DNA from: an uncultured Chitinophaga sp.
GTDB taxonomy: Bacteria > Bacteroidota > Bacteroidia > Chitinophagales > Chitinophagaceae
Length of the DNA stretch: 64,000 nucleotides
Direction: 5' to 3'
Assembly (NCBI RefSeq): GCF_937898475.1
Contig: NZ_CALEJS010000040.1
Location: 186,001-250,000 of the forward strand
Shown: piece by piece, positions 1-9,123 of the stretch
Layout of the letters: each line of letters opens with the position of its first letter
Numbering within the stretch: position 1 is the stretch's first letter
Program-made: the position numbers and the translations under genes
The notes under the pieces: model-generated
Database searches by the model: none
The model's input: the letters and a program-made list of their open reading frames with translations, nothing else
What the model was told of the DNA's origin: nothing

Positions 1-376
1 AAAAGGAAGTGTCTGCAGGCTGTGTATATTGCCGGGCCGCCCCGGAGGTGGTTTTGGTATTAAAAGCCGTTCGCAGCTGTTCGGAAGGCAGCACCATCCA
101 GATATCTCTTTCCCGGAAAACCGGCACGTTTAACAGCTGTTGCAGCTGCTGATAGGTACGCATGGCAAAAGGGTATATCTCATCGTACATCCAGCCCATT
201 TCAAACCGGCGGCCTGAAACCGGGTTGATCACACCGGCGGCAATGCGGGAGGCGCTGTTGGCCTTGTATTCATCGATTACGAGTATACGCTGCCCCGCCT
301 GCAACAGTGTGTAGCTGAGCATAGTGCCGGCTATTCCCTGGCCTGTAATGATGTAGTCAAACTCCATGGCACTCAT
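1..376 (-). CDS. FAD-dependent oxidoreductase (DAO type), C-terminus cut by window edge
   Basis: Only the first 125 residues are present; the gene runs off the left edge. The N-terminus carries a dinucleotide-binding Rossmann motif, GQGIAG at residues 12-17, followed by an acidic residue at the end of the second strand (VIDE), which is how FAD-dependent amine/glycine-oxidase-like enzymes bind the ADP ribose. A GVINPVSGRRF stretch follows, as in the DAO family. The start ATG overlaps the TGA of the macroglobulin gene as ATGA (373-376), so the two are probably translationally coupled; a second ATG three codons in (367) is equally good chemically. Substrate cannot be told from the fragment. Confidence 0.8.
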   Translation of the reverse strand, partial: MSAMEFDYIITGQGIAGTMLSYTLLQAGQRILVIDEYKANSASRIAAGVINPVSGRRFEMGWMYDEIYPFAMRTYQQLQQLLNVPVFRERDIWMVLPSEQLRTAFNTKTTSGAARQYTQPADTSF

Positions 377-3300
377 TTCACCACATTTACATTCATCCCT
401 TCACTGTGTGCGCTGAACTCAGGCGCATACATACACTGCGCTGTGCTGATACCATTGGAGAACTTACCTTCATGCGTTACGAACAGGGTGTATTCAAACA
501 CATGAACACCTTTGGGCAGATAGCTGAAGAAGAAATCCGTGGAGGCATCTTTGGTGCTTTCGTAATAGCTCAGCCCATTCTGCCATTTGTTGGCGCTGAT
601 CACATTCAATGGTTCAAAGCAGGCAGCGCGCATATCGCGGAGATGAATGTATTCCATATCCTTGTCTGCACGCAGTACCACCCGCACTTTCACCCGGTCG
701 CCTATTTTCAGCTGCCTGCCTGCTGTGATGGGCGTTAATACAGGGCCTTTCTCATTGATGGCCTGAATGAACAGCTGCTTTTCAATTGACAGCGGCGTTT
801 GAGCGGCAGTTATTTTATCCAGCTGCTCAAAGTACTGCCAGTATACGGCGCCCCAGGCTGGCTGTCCCTGGCTGTTCTGCAATGATACCTGTATATTGCC
901 CATGGCGGCCTTTACTGCTTTGGCATCTATACGTTTTTTGAAATAACCCGTACCTGCTTCTGCAGGCTGATTGGCGGAGCTGATAGTTTCAGCGCCCAGC
1001 TGTATGCTTACCTGCGGATTGGCAGTAAGCCAGTTATTGCCGCTGAGCAGCATGGCATAGCAGGCATCAGCTGTAGCTTTGGTGGTATGCCAGTTATTGG
1101 TTTGCTTATTCTTCAGCAGCCATGTTTTCATATCATCCACAGCGGCGGTGTCGTTGGCCACTACATCAAAAGCCTCTATTAGCATGGCCTGGGTTTCTAT
1201 TGGCGCCTGGTACCACCAGTATCCCCATTGCTCTTTCCAGTACATACCCATTTCTTCACTACGGATGGCATGTTCTTTCAGTGACTTTAATATAGCCGCA
1301 GGCGTTACTTTGTCATTATTCCTGTACAGGGCAATGGCTGCCATAGCCTGTACATAGCGGTTCTGCTGCTGCCAGTATGTTTTAGCCTGGGAGAAGTAGT
1401 AATCATATGCAGGCTGTATTTCCTTTGCCACCGGTCTTTCCTTAAAGAAGCTGCGCATGTAGAGGTAGTGCAGCTGGATGCCGCTGACCTGCTGTTTCTT
1501 CATGTCCGCCTTTGATTTGAGCAGGGCATGATAGTCCTGGTCCAGGCGAAGGTCCAGATAGTTCAGGGCATTATTCATCAGCTGCTGCAGGTCGCTCTTT
1601 TGTTCAGGCGTAAGGGCATTCAGCTGTTGCAGGCGACCCATACCTGCAACAATGTACTGAGTAATAAAACGGTCTTCCCACATGCCGTTAAACCAGGGGA
1701 AAGCGCCGGAGGGCAGCTGCATTTGTTTCAGCTGGTCCAGCGCGTGAGACAGTTCTCCGCTCATACGGTGCAGGTCAAACAGCAGGGCAATACGTTTCTT
1801 CTGCTCAGCTTCGTTCCTGGCCTCCAGCACCCAGGGCGTTTGCTGCAGCAGTACTGCTTTCAGCGCTTCATTCTTCTGCAGGTTGCTTTGCAATGCAACC
1901 GTATCTGTTTTTGCCCATTTGCCGAAGATGGTTTTGATTTCAGGCAGGGCATTTACCATATGCGCTGCCAATGCATTTGCGTAGTAACGATTGAATACCT
2001 GTTCTGCACACTGATGCGGATACTCCATGAGATAAGGCAATGCCTGTACGGCGTACCAGGCAGGGTTGCCGGTAAACTCTACCGTTACCGCATGCTGACG
2101 CAGGGTTTCGGAAGTATCACTGTGCAGCAGTTTATTGAAGCTGAACTGGCGTGTACCATCGCCGCGCAATGCCAGGGGCAGGGTTTCTGTTACCAGCATA
2201 CTGTTGGTGAGCACCGGTAATGCGTTCTCTTCCCCATCGCTGAAGGCGCCTGACTGGGCTACTATGCGGTACAACAATGCGCTGTTGAAGTTGTACGGTA
2301 TCTGCACGGGGAAGGTGACCAGTGTGCTCTGTCCTTTCTGTACGGTAAAATGCTGTACCGGGAAGATATTCTGGAACCATCCATCTACCGGCTGCATGGT
2401 AGTGGCATCCAGCAATTCCAGCCGCGCCTGGCCAATGAGGGTGCTATCTGCCAGGTTACTGATCTTGGCGCTGAACTGCATGTTATCGCCTTCACGCATA
2501 AAGCGCGGAGCGTTGGGCTGTACCATTAAAGGCTTTTGTGTGACGATGCTTGCTTCCGTGTAGCCCATCGCCATCTCCCTGGTATGCGCCAGGCCCAGGA
2601 AACGCCAGCGGGTAAGGGCTTCGGGCACTGTGAATGTCAAAGAGATGTTGCCTTCTTTATCTGTATGCAGATCAGGGAAGAAGAAAGCGGTTTCATTAAA
2701 GTTCTTACGGGGAGTAACTGTTTGGGGGGCTTCTGGTTCGGGTGTGGGTGTGGGTGTAGCCGAGTCCTGCGCCACTACTGATACTTCCAGCCTGGCGTTG
2801 GCGTTCATGGCTGCCGGGGCAGGAGGCGCCATTGCCATCACCTCCCTGCTGTCATCTGCTCTTGCGGCCTCTGCTCTGACGGCTCCTGCATACATTCTTT
2901 TATACTGCACATTTCCTTCCAGCCAGTCAAACCAGTTCAGCGCATCATAGGTAATGGCGCTGTCTTTTACTGGCGGCTGCGGCGGGAAGCGGTTGAACGA
3001 TTGCCGGCTGGTAAAGTTATCGGACTGTTCCCATTGCGGACCGGCGCTGAAGCTGGGGTAAATGGAGGGCAATGACCAATCCTGTTTCCGGAATGCATCC
3101 AGGGAAGCATCGTACATAGCGCCCAGCAGTTCTGCGGCTACCTGGTCTTTTTTAGGGCCTTTGATCTGCACTTGCCATTGTTCTGATGCACCAGGCAACA
3201 GTTTATCCCGATGTGCCGCCAGCTTTACTTCCAGTACTTTATCGCTCCAGGGCACATTTACTGTTTGTGTCCATTCAAATACACGGTTATCTCTCACGGC

Positions 3301-6300
3301 AGTGTATTGCAGGCGCAGCCCGCCGCGGTCCTTTTCTGTTAACGTAAGCGCAGCTGGCTGCCGGCGGTCTGAAAGCCGGATAAAGTTGTCTTCCGGCTGC
3401 TGATCCCAGCGTTCCAATGTTCTCAGTACATAAAGATCCTTTACAGTAGTGCCGAGTACAGGTGCTATTTTTTGTCCGGGCAGATAGGCGCTATCCTCAA
3501 ATTGTACACTGAAATACGTTGGAAATGGAAGTGACTTTTCATCTTCATCTATCCGGTTGAATACTTTCTTTTGTATTACCGTATTACCCAGGCGGTCTTT
3601 AGCGCTTACCACCAGCTCATACCATCCGGGCGGGTTGTTTTTACTTGTCCAGTTAACGGCGCCGTTCGCAGTGGTAGTGAATTTCGCTTCATACACTGCA
3701 GTACCGCGCTGCCAATTTGCCGGCTGATCTTCCTGTTTATATACATCCAGGGGGAAATAGTTGAGGTATTCTTTTTCAGAAAGCACAAACTGATCGGGCG
3801 CTTTCCAGTAGCGGGGACGAATCAGCCTGCCGGGATGCTGCAAAGGCACCAGCTGCACATTTACTTCAGCCGGTTCAAATGTACCGTTCAGATTTGTTGT
3901 AGTGATCTTCAGTTTATCAAAACCTTTGGCGGTTACCTGGATGGGCAGGTCTACCTTCACTTCCAGCAGCTGGTAGGCGGCGGCTACTTTTTCCTGGCCG
4001 CTGCGGGTTTCGCCATTGAGATCTGTTACATCTGCATAAATACGGTAAGTAAAAATTGGCTTCAGTTCAGGTTTTACCGTCTTGTCTGGCACTGCGGCAA
4101 AGCGAATGGTGAAGCTGCCATCTGCAGCCGTCTGCAATTCGCCATGTGTTATTTCGCGGCCTGCAACGGAGGGAGCGGGCCTGAAGCTAAACATCCAGAA
4201 GTAGGGATAACGTGCTTCACGTACTACACGATACTTTACTGAAGCGCCGTCAATATTATTACCGGCGTAGGCAAGGGCTTTGCCGTGTATAGTAACTGTA
4301 TCGCCTATACTGTAACTACCCTTTACGGTATCAAATTCTACGTAGAATTTAGGACGTTTGTATTCTTCAACAGAGAAATCCGTTACACCCGGCGCGCGGG
4401 TATCTGCCAGCGTGAATGAGCCATTAAGGCGGCCTTCGGGCAGTTTGAAACGCCCGTTGTAAGAGCCATAATCATTGGTGGTTACTCCGATGGTGTCTAT
4501 TTGTTCGCCGTTGGCATCCATTAATTTTACGGTAGTGCTATAGTTGGGCAATACAGCACTTTCCCTGCTGCCATTATTCTTCTTAACAACGATGCCTTTG
4601 AAATAAACGGTTTGCCCGGGGCGGTAGATGGCGCGATCAGTGAACAAAAAGCTCTGGGGCAGTTCCGGTTCCCTTCCTTCCACTTCATTGTTCCGGTAAA
4701 GGTATTTGAAGTTATCAGGGAAGAGGGTGTCTTTACCTGATATCCATTCCAGCCTTACGTTGCGGTACTGGTTGCTGATCGCTTTCGCTGTGCTTAGCCT
4801 GCCGTTATTATCTGAAGTGGCGGTGCTGATCAGCTGCTGGGTGGTTTCCATTCCTGTACGGTTGCTTCTGAGTGTTTCCCATATACGTAACTGTACGTTT
4901 TGTAATGGTTGCCCCGTTTCGCGGTGCAGTACCACATAGTCATTTACACGGTTAATATAGCTGATCTGTGACACATGAATGAATTGTACGGCCAGCATGC
5001 TGTTCTTTAAAGACATGTGCGGCATATTGGATGCTACGATCATGTACTGGCCCAGGGGTAGGGCATCGGTCTTTATTTCAACGCTATGTTCCCGATAGTC
5101 GCCAGGGTTCGGCAATGTCTGCTCCCATTGTTTCAATGCCTGGCGGTATAGGATCAATCGCCAGTATTTGTTGGTGGTATCACGATAGTCCTGCTGGGCT
5201 TTACGCAGCTCCTGGCGGAAAGCTTCATCTACACGCATAATGCGCAGGTAGATCTTGTCCAGGTTACGGTAGCTGACCAGTGTGCGAAAGGGTTTATCCG
5301 GCAGGTTAACCAGTTCTGTCTGCAGCCCGATGGATGCTGCTGTGATTCCCTGCAGCAGCTGGCGGCAATGGATGGCGCCATAGCTGCCAGGCGCATGTTC
5401 AATTGCTTTTTTACAGAGGGCCAGCGCCTGGGCTGCATAGCCTTTGGCGGCGGTATCCTGCTGCTGATCCAGCTGGTAATAGTGCTGGGCTAACTGGTAC
5501 ATGACCTGTGTTACCTCCTGTTCCTGTGAGTATGCCTGTTGCATCTGCTCCAGCGCTTTTGCATACAGTTCCTCTTTATTTTCCATTACTGCCACCTGGT
5601 ATACGTACCTGATGCGCTCCAGGTCTGCATCCAGCAGTGGCGCCCGCCCTCCTTTCGCATGAAAGCGCAGCAGCTCCTGTAACAGTAGCAAGGCTTTATA
5701 CTGCAGGGAGCTGGAGTCTGTTGTTGTAAACAAATGTGCGGCAAAAGCAGCTGCAGGCGCAAAGGCCTGAGCATCTTCCAGTTCGAAGAGATTGGCGGGT
5801 TGTGACAAACCGCTTTCACCTGACTTGAAATAATCCAGGGCCCGATGGGCCAGCAGATCGAACAAGGTAGGGCGCAGCGTACGGGCATTGCCTTTCTCGA
5901 TAATATCATCATAAGGGGCCAGAGAAGTTTGCTGCAGGGCGGGAACATCTTTCAGCGATGCGCTGTAGGCGGCGCTTATTTCACTGTGCAGGCGGTCTAT
6001 CCCCCAGGTATTGAGATCAGTGGTGGTATCTCCTTCCAGAGTAGTGCGGTTGTATAGCTGGTAGCGGTTGCGGCGCAGGTATTGCTGCAACAGCTCTCCC
6101 TTCATACTCAGTAGTATGGCGCGGTGTGCGCCGCGGCTGGATTGGATCTCCTTATCTATTTCGGTAAGGCTGGCAGCCCGCCCGTTATCTGTCAGCTGCT
6201 CACTGTATTTCATCCGGAAGATAAGCGCTTTGAGCTGCTGGCTTTCCTGTTTATCCTTACGGGCCTGGCGGTAAATTGCATCTACCGCTTCCATCGCAGA

Positions 6301-6474
6301 GCGGGGAAGCCCTTTAGCATCCAGGTCGCTGACTTTCTTCCATTCGTTCGTATAGTTATACTGGGCCATAACAGACGTATAAGAAACGGTGAATAACAGG
6401 GCTGCTAAAACAGTTAACAAGCGCATATAAGAGGTGTATTTTCCGGAAATATACCCAATAATATTTTTTTTCAT
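373..6474 (-). CDS. alpha-2-macroglobulin family protein with thioester motif
   Basis: A 2033-residue secreted or envelope-anchored macroglobulin, thought in bacteria to trap foreign proteases in the periplasm. An N-terminal hydrophobic segment ending VMAQ looks like a signal peptide with no lipobox. The N-terminal 500 residues are helical and repeat-like. An MG2-type stretch (TDRAIYRPGQTVYFKG) starts near residue 610, a proline/threonine linker lies near 1240, the A2M domain (PEALTRWRFLGLAHT) near 1280, and the thioester motif CAEQ has its cysteine at residue 1489, followed by the helical thioester domain. The intact Cys and Gln suggest a functional covalent trap. The start at 6474 gives a long n-region; the in-frame ATG at 6426 would give a tidier signal peptide. 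A weak TAAATTTA box lies at 6489-6496. No pbpC-like gene, a common partner of such proteins, is beside it. Confidence 0.93.
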   Translation of the reverse strand: MKKNIIGYISGKYTSYMRLLTVLAALLFTVSYTSVMAQYNYTNEWKKVSDLDAKGLPRSAMEAVDAIYRQARKDKQESQQLKALIFRMKYSEQLTDNGRAASLTEIDKEIQSSRGAHRAILLSMKGELLQQYLRRNRYQLYNRTTLEGDTTTDLNTWGIDRLHSEISAAYSASLKDVPALQQTSLAPYDDIIEKGNARTLRPTLFDLLAHRALDYFKSGESGLSQPANLFELEDAQAFAPAAAFAAHLFTTTDSSSLQYKALLLLQELLRFHAKGGRAPLLDADLERIRYVYQVAVMENKEELYAKALEQMQQAYSQEQEVTQVMYQLAQHYYQLDQQQDTAAKGYAAQALALCKKAIEHAPGSYGAIHCRQLLQGITAASIGLQTELVNLPDKPFRTLVSYRNLDKIYLRIMRVDEAFRQELRKAQQDYRDTTNKYWRLILYRQALKQWEQTLPNPGDYREHSVEIKTDALPLGQYMIVASNMPHMSLKNSMLAVQFIHVSQISYINRVNDYVVLHRETGQPLQNVQLRIWETLRSNRTGMETTQQLISTATSDNNGRLSTAKAISNQYRNVRLEWISGKDTLFPDNFKYLYRNNEVEGREPELPQSFLFTDRAIYRPGQTVYFKGIVVKKNNGSRESAVLPNYSTTVKLMDANGEQIDTIGVTTNDYGSYNGRFKLPEGRLNGSFTLADTRAPGVTDFSVEEYKRPKFYVEFDTVKGSYSIGDTVTIHGKALAYAGNNIDGASVKYRVVREARYPYFWMFSFRPAPSVAGREITHGELQTAADGSFTIRFAAVPDKTVKPELKPIFTYRIYADVTDLNGETRSGQEKVAAAYQLLEVKVDLPIQVTAKGFDKLKITTTNLNGTFEPAEVNVQLVPLQHPGRLIRPRYWKAPDQFVLSEKEYLNYFPLDVYKQEDQPANWQRGTAVYEAKFTTTANGAVNWTSKNNPPGWYELVVSAKDRLGNTVIQKKVFNRIDEDEKSLPFPTYFSVQFEDSAYLPGQKIAPVLGTTVKDLYVLRTLERWDQQPEDNFIRLSDRRQPAALTLTEKDRGGLRLQYTAVRDNRVFEWTQTVNVPWSDKVLEVKLAAHRDKLLPGASEQWQVQIKGPKKDQVAAELLGAMYDASLDAFRKQDWSLPSIYPSFSAGPQWEQSDNFTSRQSFNRFPPQPPVKDSAITYDALNWFDWLEGNVQYKRMYAGAVRAEAARADDSREVMAMAPPAPAAMNANARLEVSVVAQDSATPTPTPEPEAPQTVTPRKNFNETAFFFPDLHTDKEGNISLTFTVPEALTRWRFLGLAHTREMAMGYTEASIVTQKPLMVQPNAPRFMREGDNMQFSAKISNLADSTLIGQARLELLDATTMQPVDGWFQNIFPVQHFTVQKGQSTLVTFPVQIPYNFNSALLYRIVAQSGAFSDGEENALPVLTNSMLVTETLPLALRGDGTRQFSFNKLLHSDTSETLRQHAVTVEFTGNPAWYAVQALPYLMEYPHQCAEQVFNRYYANALAAHMVNALPEIKTIFGKWAKTDTVALQSNLQKNEALKAVLLQQTPWVLEARNEAEQKKRIALLFDLHRMSGELSHALDQLKQMQLPSGAFPWFNGMWEDRFITQYIVAGMGRLQQLNALTPEQKSDLQQLMNNALNYLDLRLDQDYHALLKSKADMKKQQVSGIQLHYLYMRSFFKERPVAKEIQPAYDYYFSQAKTYWQQQNRYVQAMAAIALYRNNDKVTPAAILKSLKEHAIRSEEMGMYWKEQWGYWWYQAPIETQAMLIEAFDVVANDTAAVDDMKTWLLKNKQTNNWHTTKATADACYAMLLSGNNWLTANPQVSIQLGAETISSANQPAEAGTGYFKKRIDAKAVKAAMGNIQVSLQNSQGQPAWGAVYWQYFEQLDKITAAQTPLSIEKQLFIQAINEKGPVLTPITAGRQLKIGDRVKVRVVLRADKDMEYIHLRDMRAACFEPLNVISANKWQNGLSYYESTKDASTDFFFSYLPKGVHVFEYTLFVTHEGKFSNGISTAQCMYAPEFSAHSEGMNVNVVK

Positions 6475-6544
6475 TCATGCCATTGGATTAAATTTACCTA
6501 TGTAGAATGCGTGATTAGCTCCAGATACCCTCTTTTAACCGCGT

Positions 6545-7243
6545 ATGCACAACTTAGCTATAACCCTGGAAGGGCCCTCAAAATCTCCCGGCAACCGGCA
6601 ATTACGACCGGTTATTCTTACTGCTGATACACTTTTTCATGGCAGCATAACCACTACCATACCTGATCTGCAGGCGAGCTGTTTCCTTATTCCTTCATTA
6701 AAGCAAGTGCCTGAGATACTGCAGCCGAGCGGAGACGACCTGTTGTTATTTGTGGATATAGATGCTTATGGCATTGCATCGCTGGGCAGGTTTATCAAGC
6801 AGCACGCGGCCCCGCCACAGATCACGGTGATCGGGCTGTCTGACTGCAGTGAGCTGAACCTGGTGATCCGGTACCTGAGATCAGGCTTACAGGGCTATTT
6901 CCTGAAACAGGAGCTGAACGCGGAGCTGATCATACAGAGTATTACTACCCTGCTGGGCAATGGCTTTCCCTTATCCCCCGGCATTACGCTGAAGATCATT
7001 CAAATGCTGATCGGCCGGCAGCAGGTTTACCCGGCAACGCTCAGCAGCCGTGAACAGCAGATCCTGAACCGGCTGGTGAACGGCAGCAGCTACAAGCTGG
7101 TAGCCAATGAGCTGAATATCTCACTGGAAACGGTACGATACCATATCAAGCGGATGTATAAGAAGCTTGATGTCAATTCAAAGGGAGAGATCATTGCGAA
7201 GATGCTCAGGAACCGTAAGAGCCCTCCGCCTTTCATGGGCTAG
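6545..7243 (+). CDS. LuxR/NarL-type response regulator, divergent receiver
   Basis: A 232-residue regulator. The C-terminal LuxR helix-turn-helix covers residues 166-222 (LSSREQQIL, then SLETVRYHIKRMYKKL), the DNA-binding fold of NarL/FixJ regulators. The N-terminal 150 residues fit a receiver fold: a candidate phosphoacceptor D71 (LLFVDID) and a lysine at 121 (GYFLK), placed as in CheY-like domains. The usual acidic pair near the N-terminus is not obvious, so phosphorylation is uncertain. No histidine kinase is next to it; it is an orphan between the divergent macroglobulin gene and the convergent sucD. Target genes are unknown. Confidence 0.85.
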   Translation: MHNLAITLEGPSKSPGNRQLRPVILTADTLFHGSITTTIPDLQASCFLIPSLKQVPEILQPSGDDLLLFVDIDAYGIASLGRFIKQHAAPPQITVIGLSDCSELNLVIRYLRSGLQGYFLKQELNAELIIQSITTLLGNGFPLSPGITLKIIQMLIGRQQVYPATLSSREQQILNRLVNGSSYKLVANELNISLETVRYHIKRMYKKLDVNSKGEIIAKMLRNRKSPPPFMG

Positions 7244-7249
7244 CGATAT

Positions 7250-7279
7250 AAAAAAAGCCCCCCGGGCCAGCCGGAGGGC
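7250..7279 (-). terminator. rho-independent terminator of sucD
   Basis: A GC-rich hairpin (7257-7279, arms GCCCcCCGG and CCGGaGGGC) is followed on the minus strand by seven T. It sits between the ends of the convergent LuxR-type gene and sucD, so it ends sucD and probably also slows readthrough from the other side. Confidence 0.75.
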
Positions 7280-7307
7280 GTTCATATACCAATTCACTAT
7301 AATACGG

Positions 7308-8192
7308 TTATTTTACCAGCTCTTTCTTCAGCACTTCCGCCATTGTTTTACCAATGTTGGCGGGGCTTTCCACTACGTGAACGCCGCACTCAGACATGAT
7401 CTTCATTTTAGCGGCAGCGGTATCGTCTGCACCGCCAATGATAGCGCCGGCGTGGCCCATACGGCGGCCGGGAGGAGCGGTTTGACCGGCAATAAAGCCT
7501 ACTACAGGCTTAGTGCCGTTCTCTTTGATCCAGTAGGCGGCTTCTGCCTCCATGCTGCCACCAATCTCACCGATCATGATGATGCCGTCTGTTTCAGGAT
7601 CGTTCATCAGCAGTTCTACGGCTTCTTTGGTAGGGGTGCCGATGATGGGATCACCACCGATACCGATGGCGGTAGAGATACCCAGGCCGGCTTTCACTAC
7701 CTGGTCTGCCGCTTCGTAAGTCAGGGTACCGGATTTGGATACGATACCGATACGGCCTTTCTTGAATATGAAACCGGGCATGATACCCACTTTAGCTTCT
7801 TCTGCGGTGATCACGCCGGGGCAGTTAGGCCCTACCAGTCGGGTATTTCTTCCCTGCAGGTAGCTCTTGGCTTTCACCATGTCCTGAACGGGGATACCTT
7901 CTGTGATACACACCACCAGCGCAATACCAGCCTCGGCGGCTTCCATAATAGCATCTGCAGCAAATGCAGGGGGTACAAATATGATAGATACATCGGCGCC
8001 GGTGGTCTTAACCGCGTCACTTACCGTATTAAAAACCGGGCGATCCAGGTGTGTGGAGCCTCCTTTACCGGGGGTAACCCCTCCTACTACCTGTGTACCG
8101 TACTCTATCATCTGCGTAGCATGGAAAGTACCTTCTGTACCGGTAAATCCCTGCACTATGACCTTGCTATGCTTATTAAGTAAAACACTCAT
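7308..8192 (-). CDS. sucD: succinate-CoA ligase, alpha subunit
   Basis: SucD (294 aa) with SucC interconverts succinyl-CoA and succinate, making ATP or GTP in the citric acid cycle in the cytoplasm. The N-terminal CoA-binding Rossmann domain shows QGFTGTEG (residues 14-21), and the active-site histidine that is transiently phosphorylated is H247 in GHAGAII. Length is normal for the family. The beta subunit gene is not in this window, so sucC and sucD are separated here. sucD has its own promoter-like sequence upstream (8242-8273), so it need not depend on the mlaF gene before it. Confidence 0.97.
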   Translation of the reverse strand: MSVLLNKHSKVIVQGFTGTEGTFHATQMIEYGTQVVGGVTPGKGGSTHLDRPVFNTVSDAVKTTGADVSIIFVPPAFAADAIMEAAEAGIALVVCITEGIPVQDMVKAKSYLQGRNTRLVGPNCPGVITAEEAKVGIMPGFIFKKGRIGIVSKSGTLTYEAADQVVKAGLGISTAIGIGGDPIIGTPTKEAVELLMNDPETDGIIMIGEIGGSMEAEAAYWIKENGTKPVVGFIAGQTAPPGRRMGHAGAIIGGADDTAAAKMKIMSECGVHVVESPANIGKTMAEVLKKELVK

Positions 8193-8241
8193 TGCGCTTG
8201 GTTTATTAGTTAACTGTTATTTGTATAATGGTTTTGATGGG

Positions 8242-8273
8242 CAAAAATATAACTACAAATGCCAAATACCAAA
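8242..8273 (-). promoter_or_regulatory. probable promoter of sucD
   Basis: On the minus strand TTTG (8270-8273) is followed after 18 nt by TATATTTTTG (8242-8251), close to the Bacteroidota consensus TTTG-N19-TAnnTTTG. It would give a leader of roughly 40-45 nt. The -33 TTTG lies within a CCAAATACCAAA stretch similar to the larger repeat at 24405-24560. Confidence 0.4.
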
Positions 8274-8280
8274 CCCTGGG

Positions 8281-9096
8281 CTAGTCGTTCCGGTCGTTCT
8301 TTTTGAGCCGGTCCCGCCAGTTTTTGTCCCGGAACATCTCCATTTGCCGCATTTCCTTGGCGTCGCGGAGGAAGTCTGAGGCAAAAATAAAGTCGTTCAG
8401 CCGCTCATCTTTGGCAAAAATGATGTCTTCATTGCTGCCCTCCCACTGTTTCAGGCCTTCAAACATGTAGATGATATGGTCACCGCTTTCCATTACGGTG
8501 TTCATGTCGTGGGTATTAATAACGGTGGTGATATTGTATTCTACTGTCAGCTCTTTGATCAGCTTATCAATGAGCAGGGAGGTCTGCGGATCGAGGCCGG
8601 AGTTGGGCTCATCGCAGAACAGGTACTTGGGATTCAATACGATAGCCCTGGCGATGCCTACGCGCTTCTTCATACCGCCACTGATCTCTGCGGGAAATTT
8701 GCGGGCGGCTTCTGTCAGGTTTACACGGTCCAGGCACTCCATTACCCGTTTTTTCTTTTCCTTGTAATTGCCCATCCCGAACATGTCGAGCGGGAACATC
8801 ACATTCTGCTCTACCGTCATACTGTCAAACAGCGCGGAGCCCTGGAAAAGCATGCCTATTTCCTGGCGGATGATCTTCTTTTCCTGGTCATTCATCACGG
8901 TAAAGTCCTGTTCATTATACAGCACCTGGCCACTGTCTACCGCTATCAGCCCCACAATGCACTTCATCATCACGGTTTTACCGCTGCCACTGGAACCGAT
9001 GATAAGGTTCACCTTGCCGGCTTCCATCGTAGCGGACACGCCTTTTAACACCTGTTTGTCGCCAAATCCTTTTTTAATGTCTTTTAACTCGATCAT
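8281..9096 (-). CDS. mlaF: ABC transporter ATP-binding protein, MlaF type
   Basis: ATPase subunit (271 aa) of an Mla-type phospholipid transporter at the inner membrane. Walker A GSSGSGKT is at 34-41, the signature appears as ISGGMKKR at 138-145 (the MlaF/Ttg2A variant), and Walker B YLFCDEP at 158-164 with catalytic E163. It lies 27 nt behind the permease gene on the same strand, so the two form an operon. No MCE-domain (MlaD) gene follows: the next gene is sucD. The substrate-binding subunit must therefore be elsewhere or the pair does something different. Family assignment is firm; lipid transport is inferred from homology. Confidence 0.93.
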   Translation of the reverse strand: MIELKDIKKGFGDKQVLKGVSATMEAGKVNLIIGSSGSGKTVMMKCIVGLIAVDSGQVLYNEQDFTVMNDQEKKIIRQEIGMLFQGSALFDSMTVEQNVMFPLDMFGMGNYKEKKKRVMECLDRVNLTEAARKFPAEISGGMKKRVGIARAIVLNPKYLFCDEPNSGLDPQTSLLIDKLIKELTVEYNITTVINTHDMNTVMESGDHIIYMFEGLKQWEGSNEDIIFAKDERLNDFIFASDFLRDAKEMRQMEMFRDKNWRDRLKKNDRND

Positions 9097-9123
9097 AAGT
9101 TTGATATAGTCCGGCGGAACCGC

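Noticed and set aside
2725..2765. Possible frameshift at the proline/threonine repeat of the macroglobulin gene
   Set aside because: The frame continues cleanly through the A2M and thioester domains, so the repeat is just a linker.
7167..8183. 338-codon plus-strand open frame opposite sucD
   Set aside because: It mirrors sucD in another frame, shows no recognisable protein feature, and sucD is beyond doubt.
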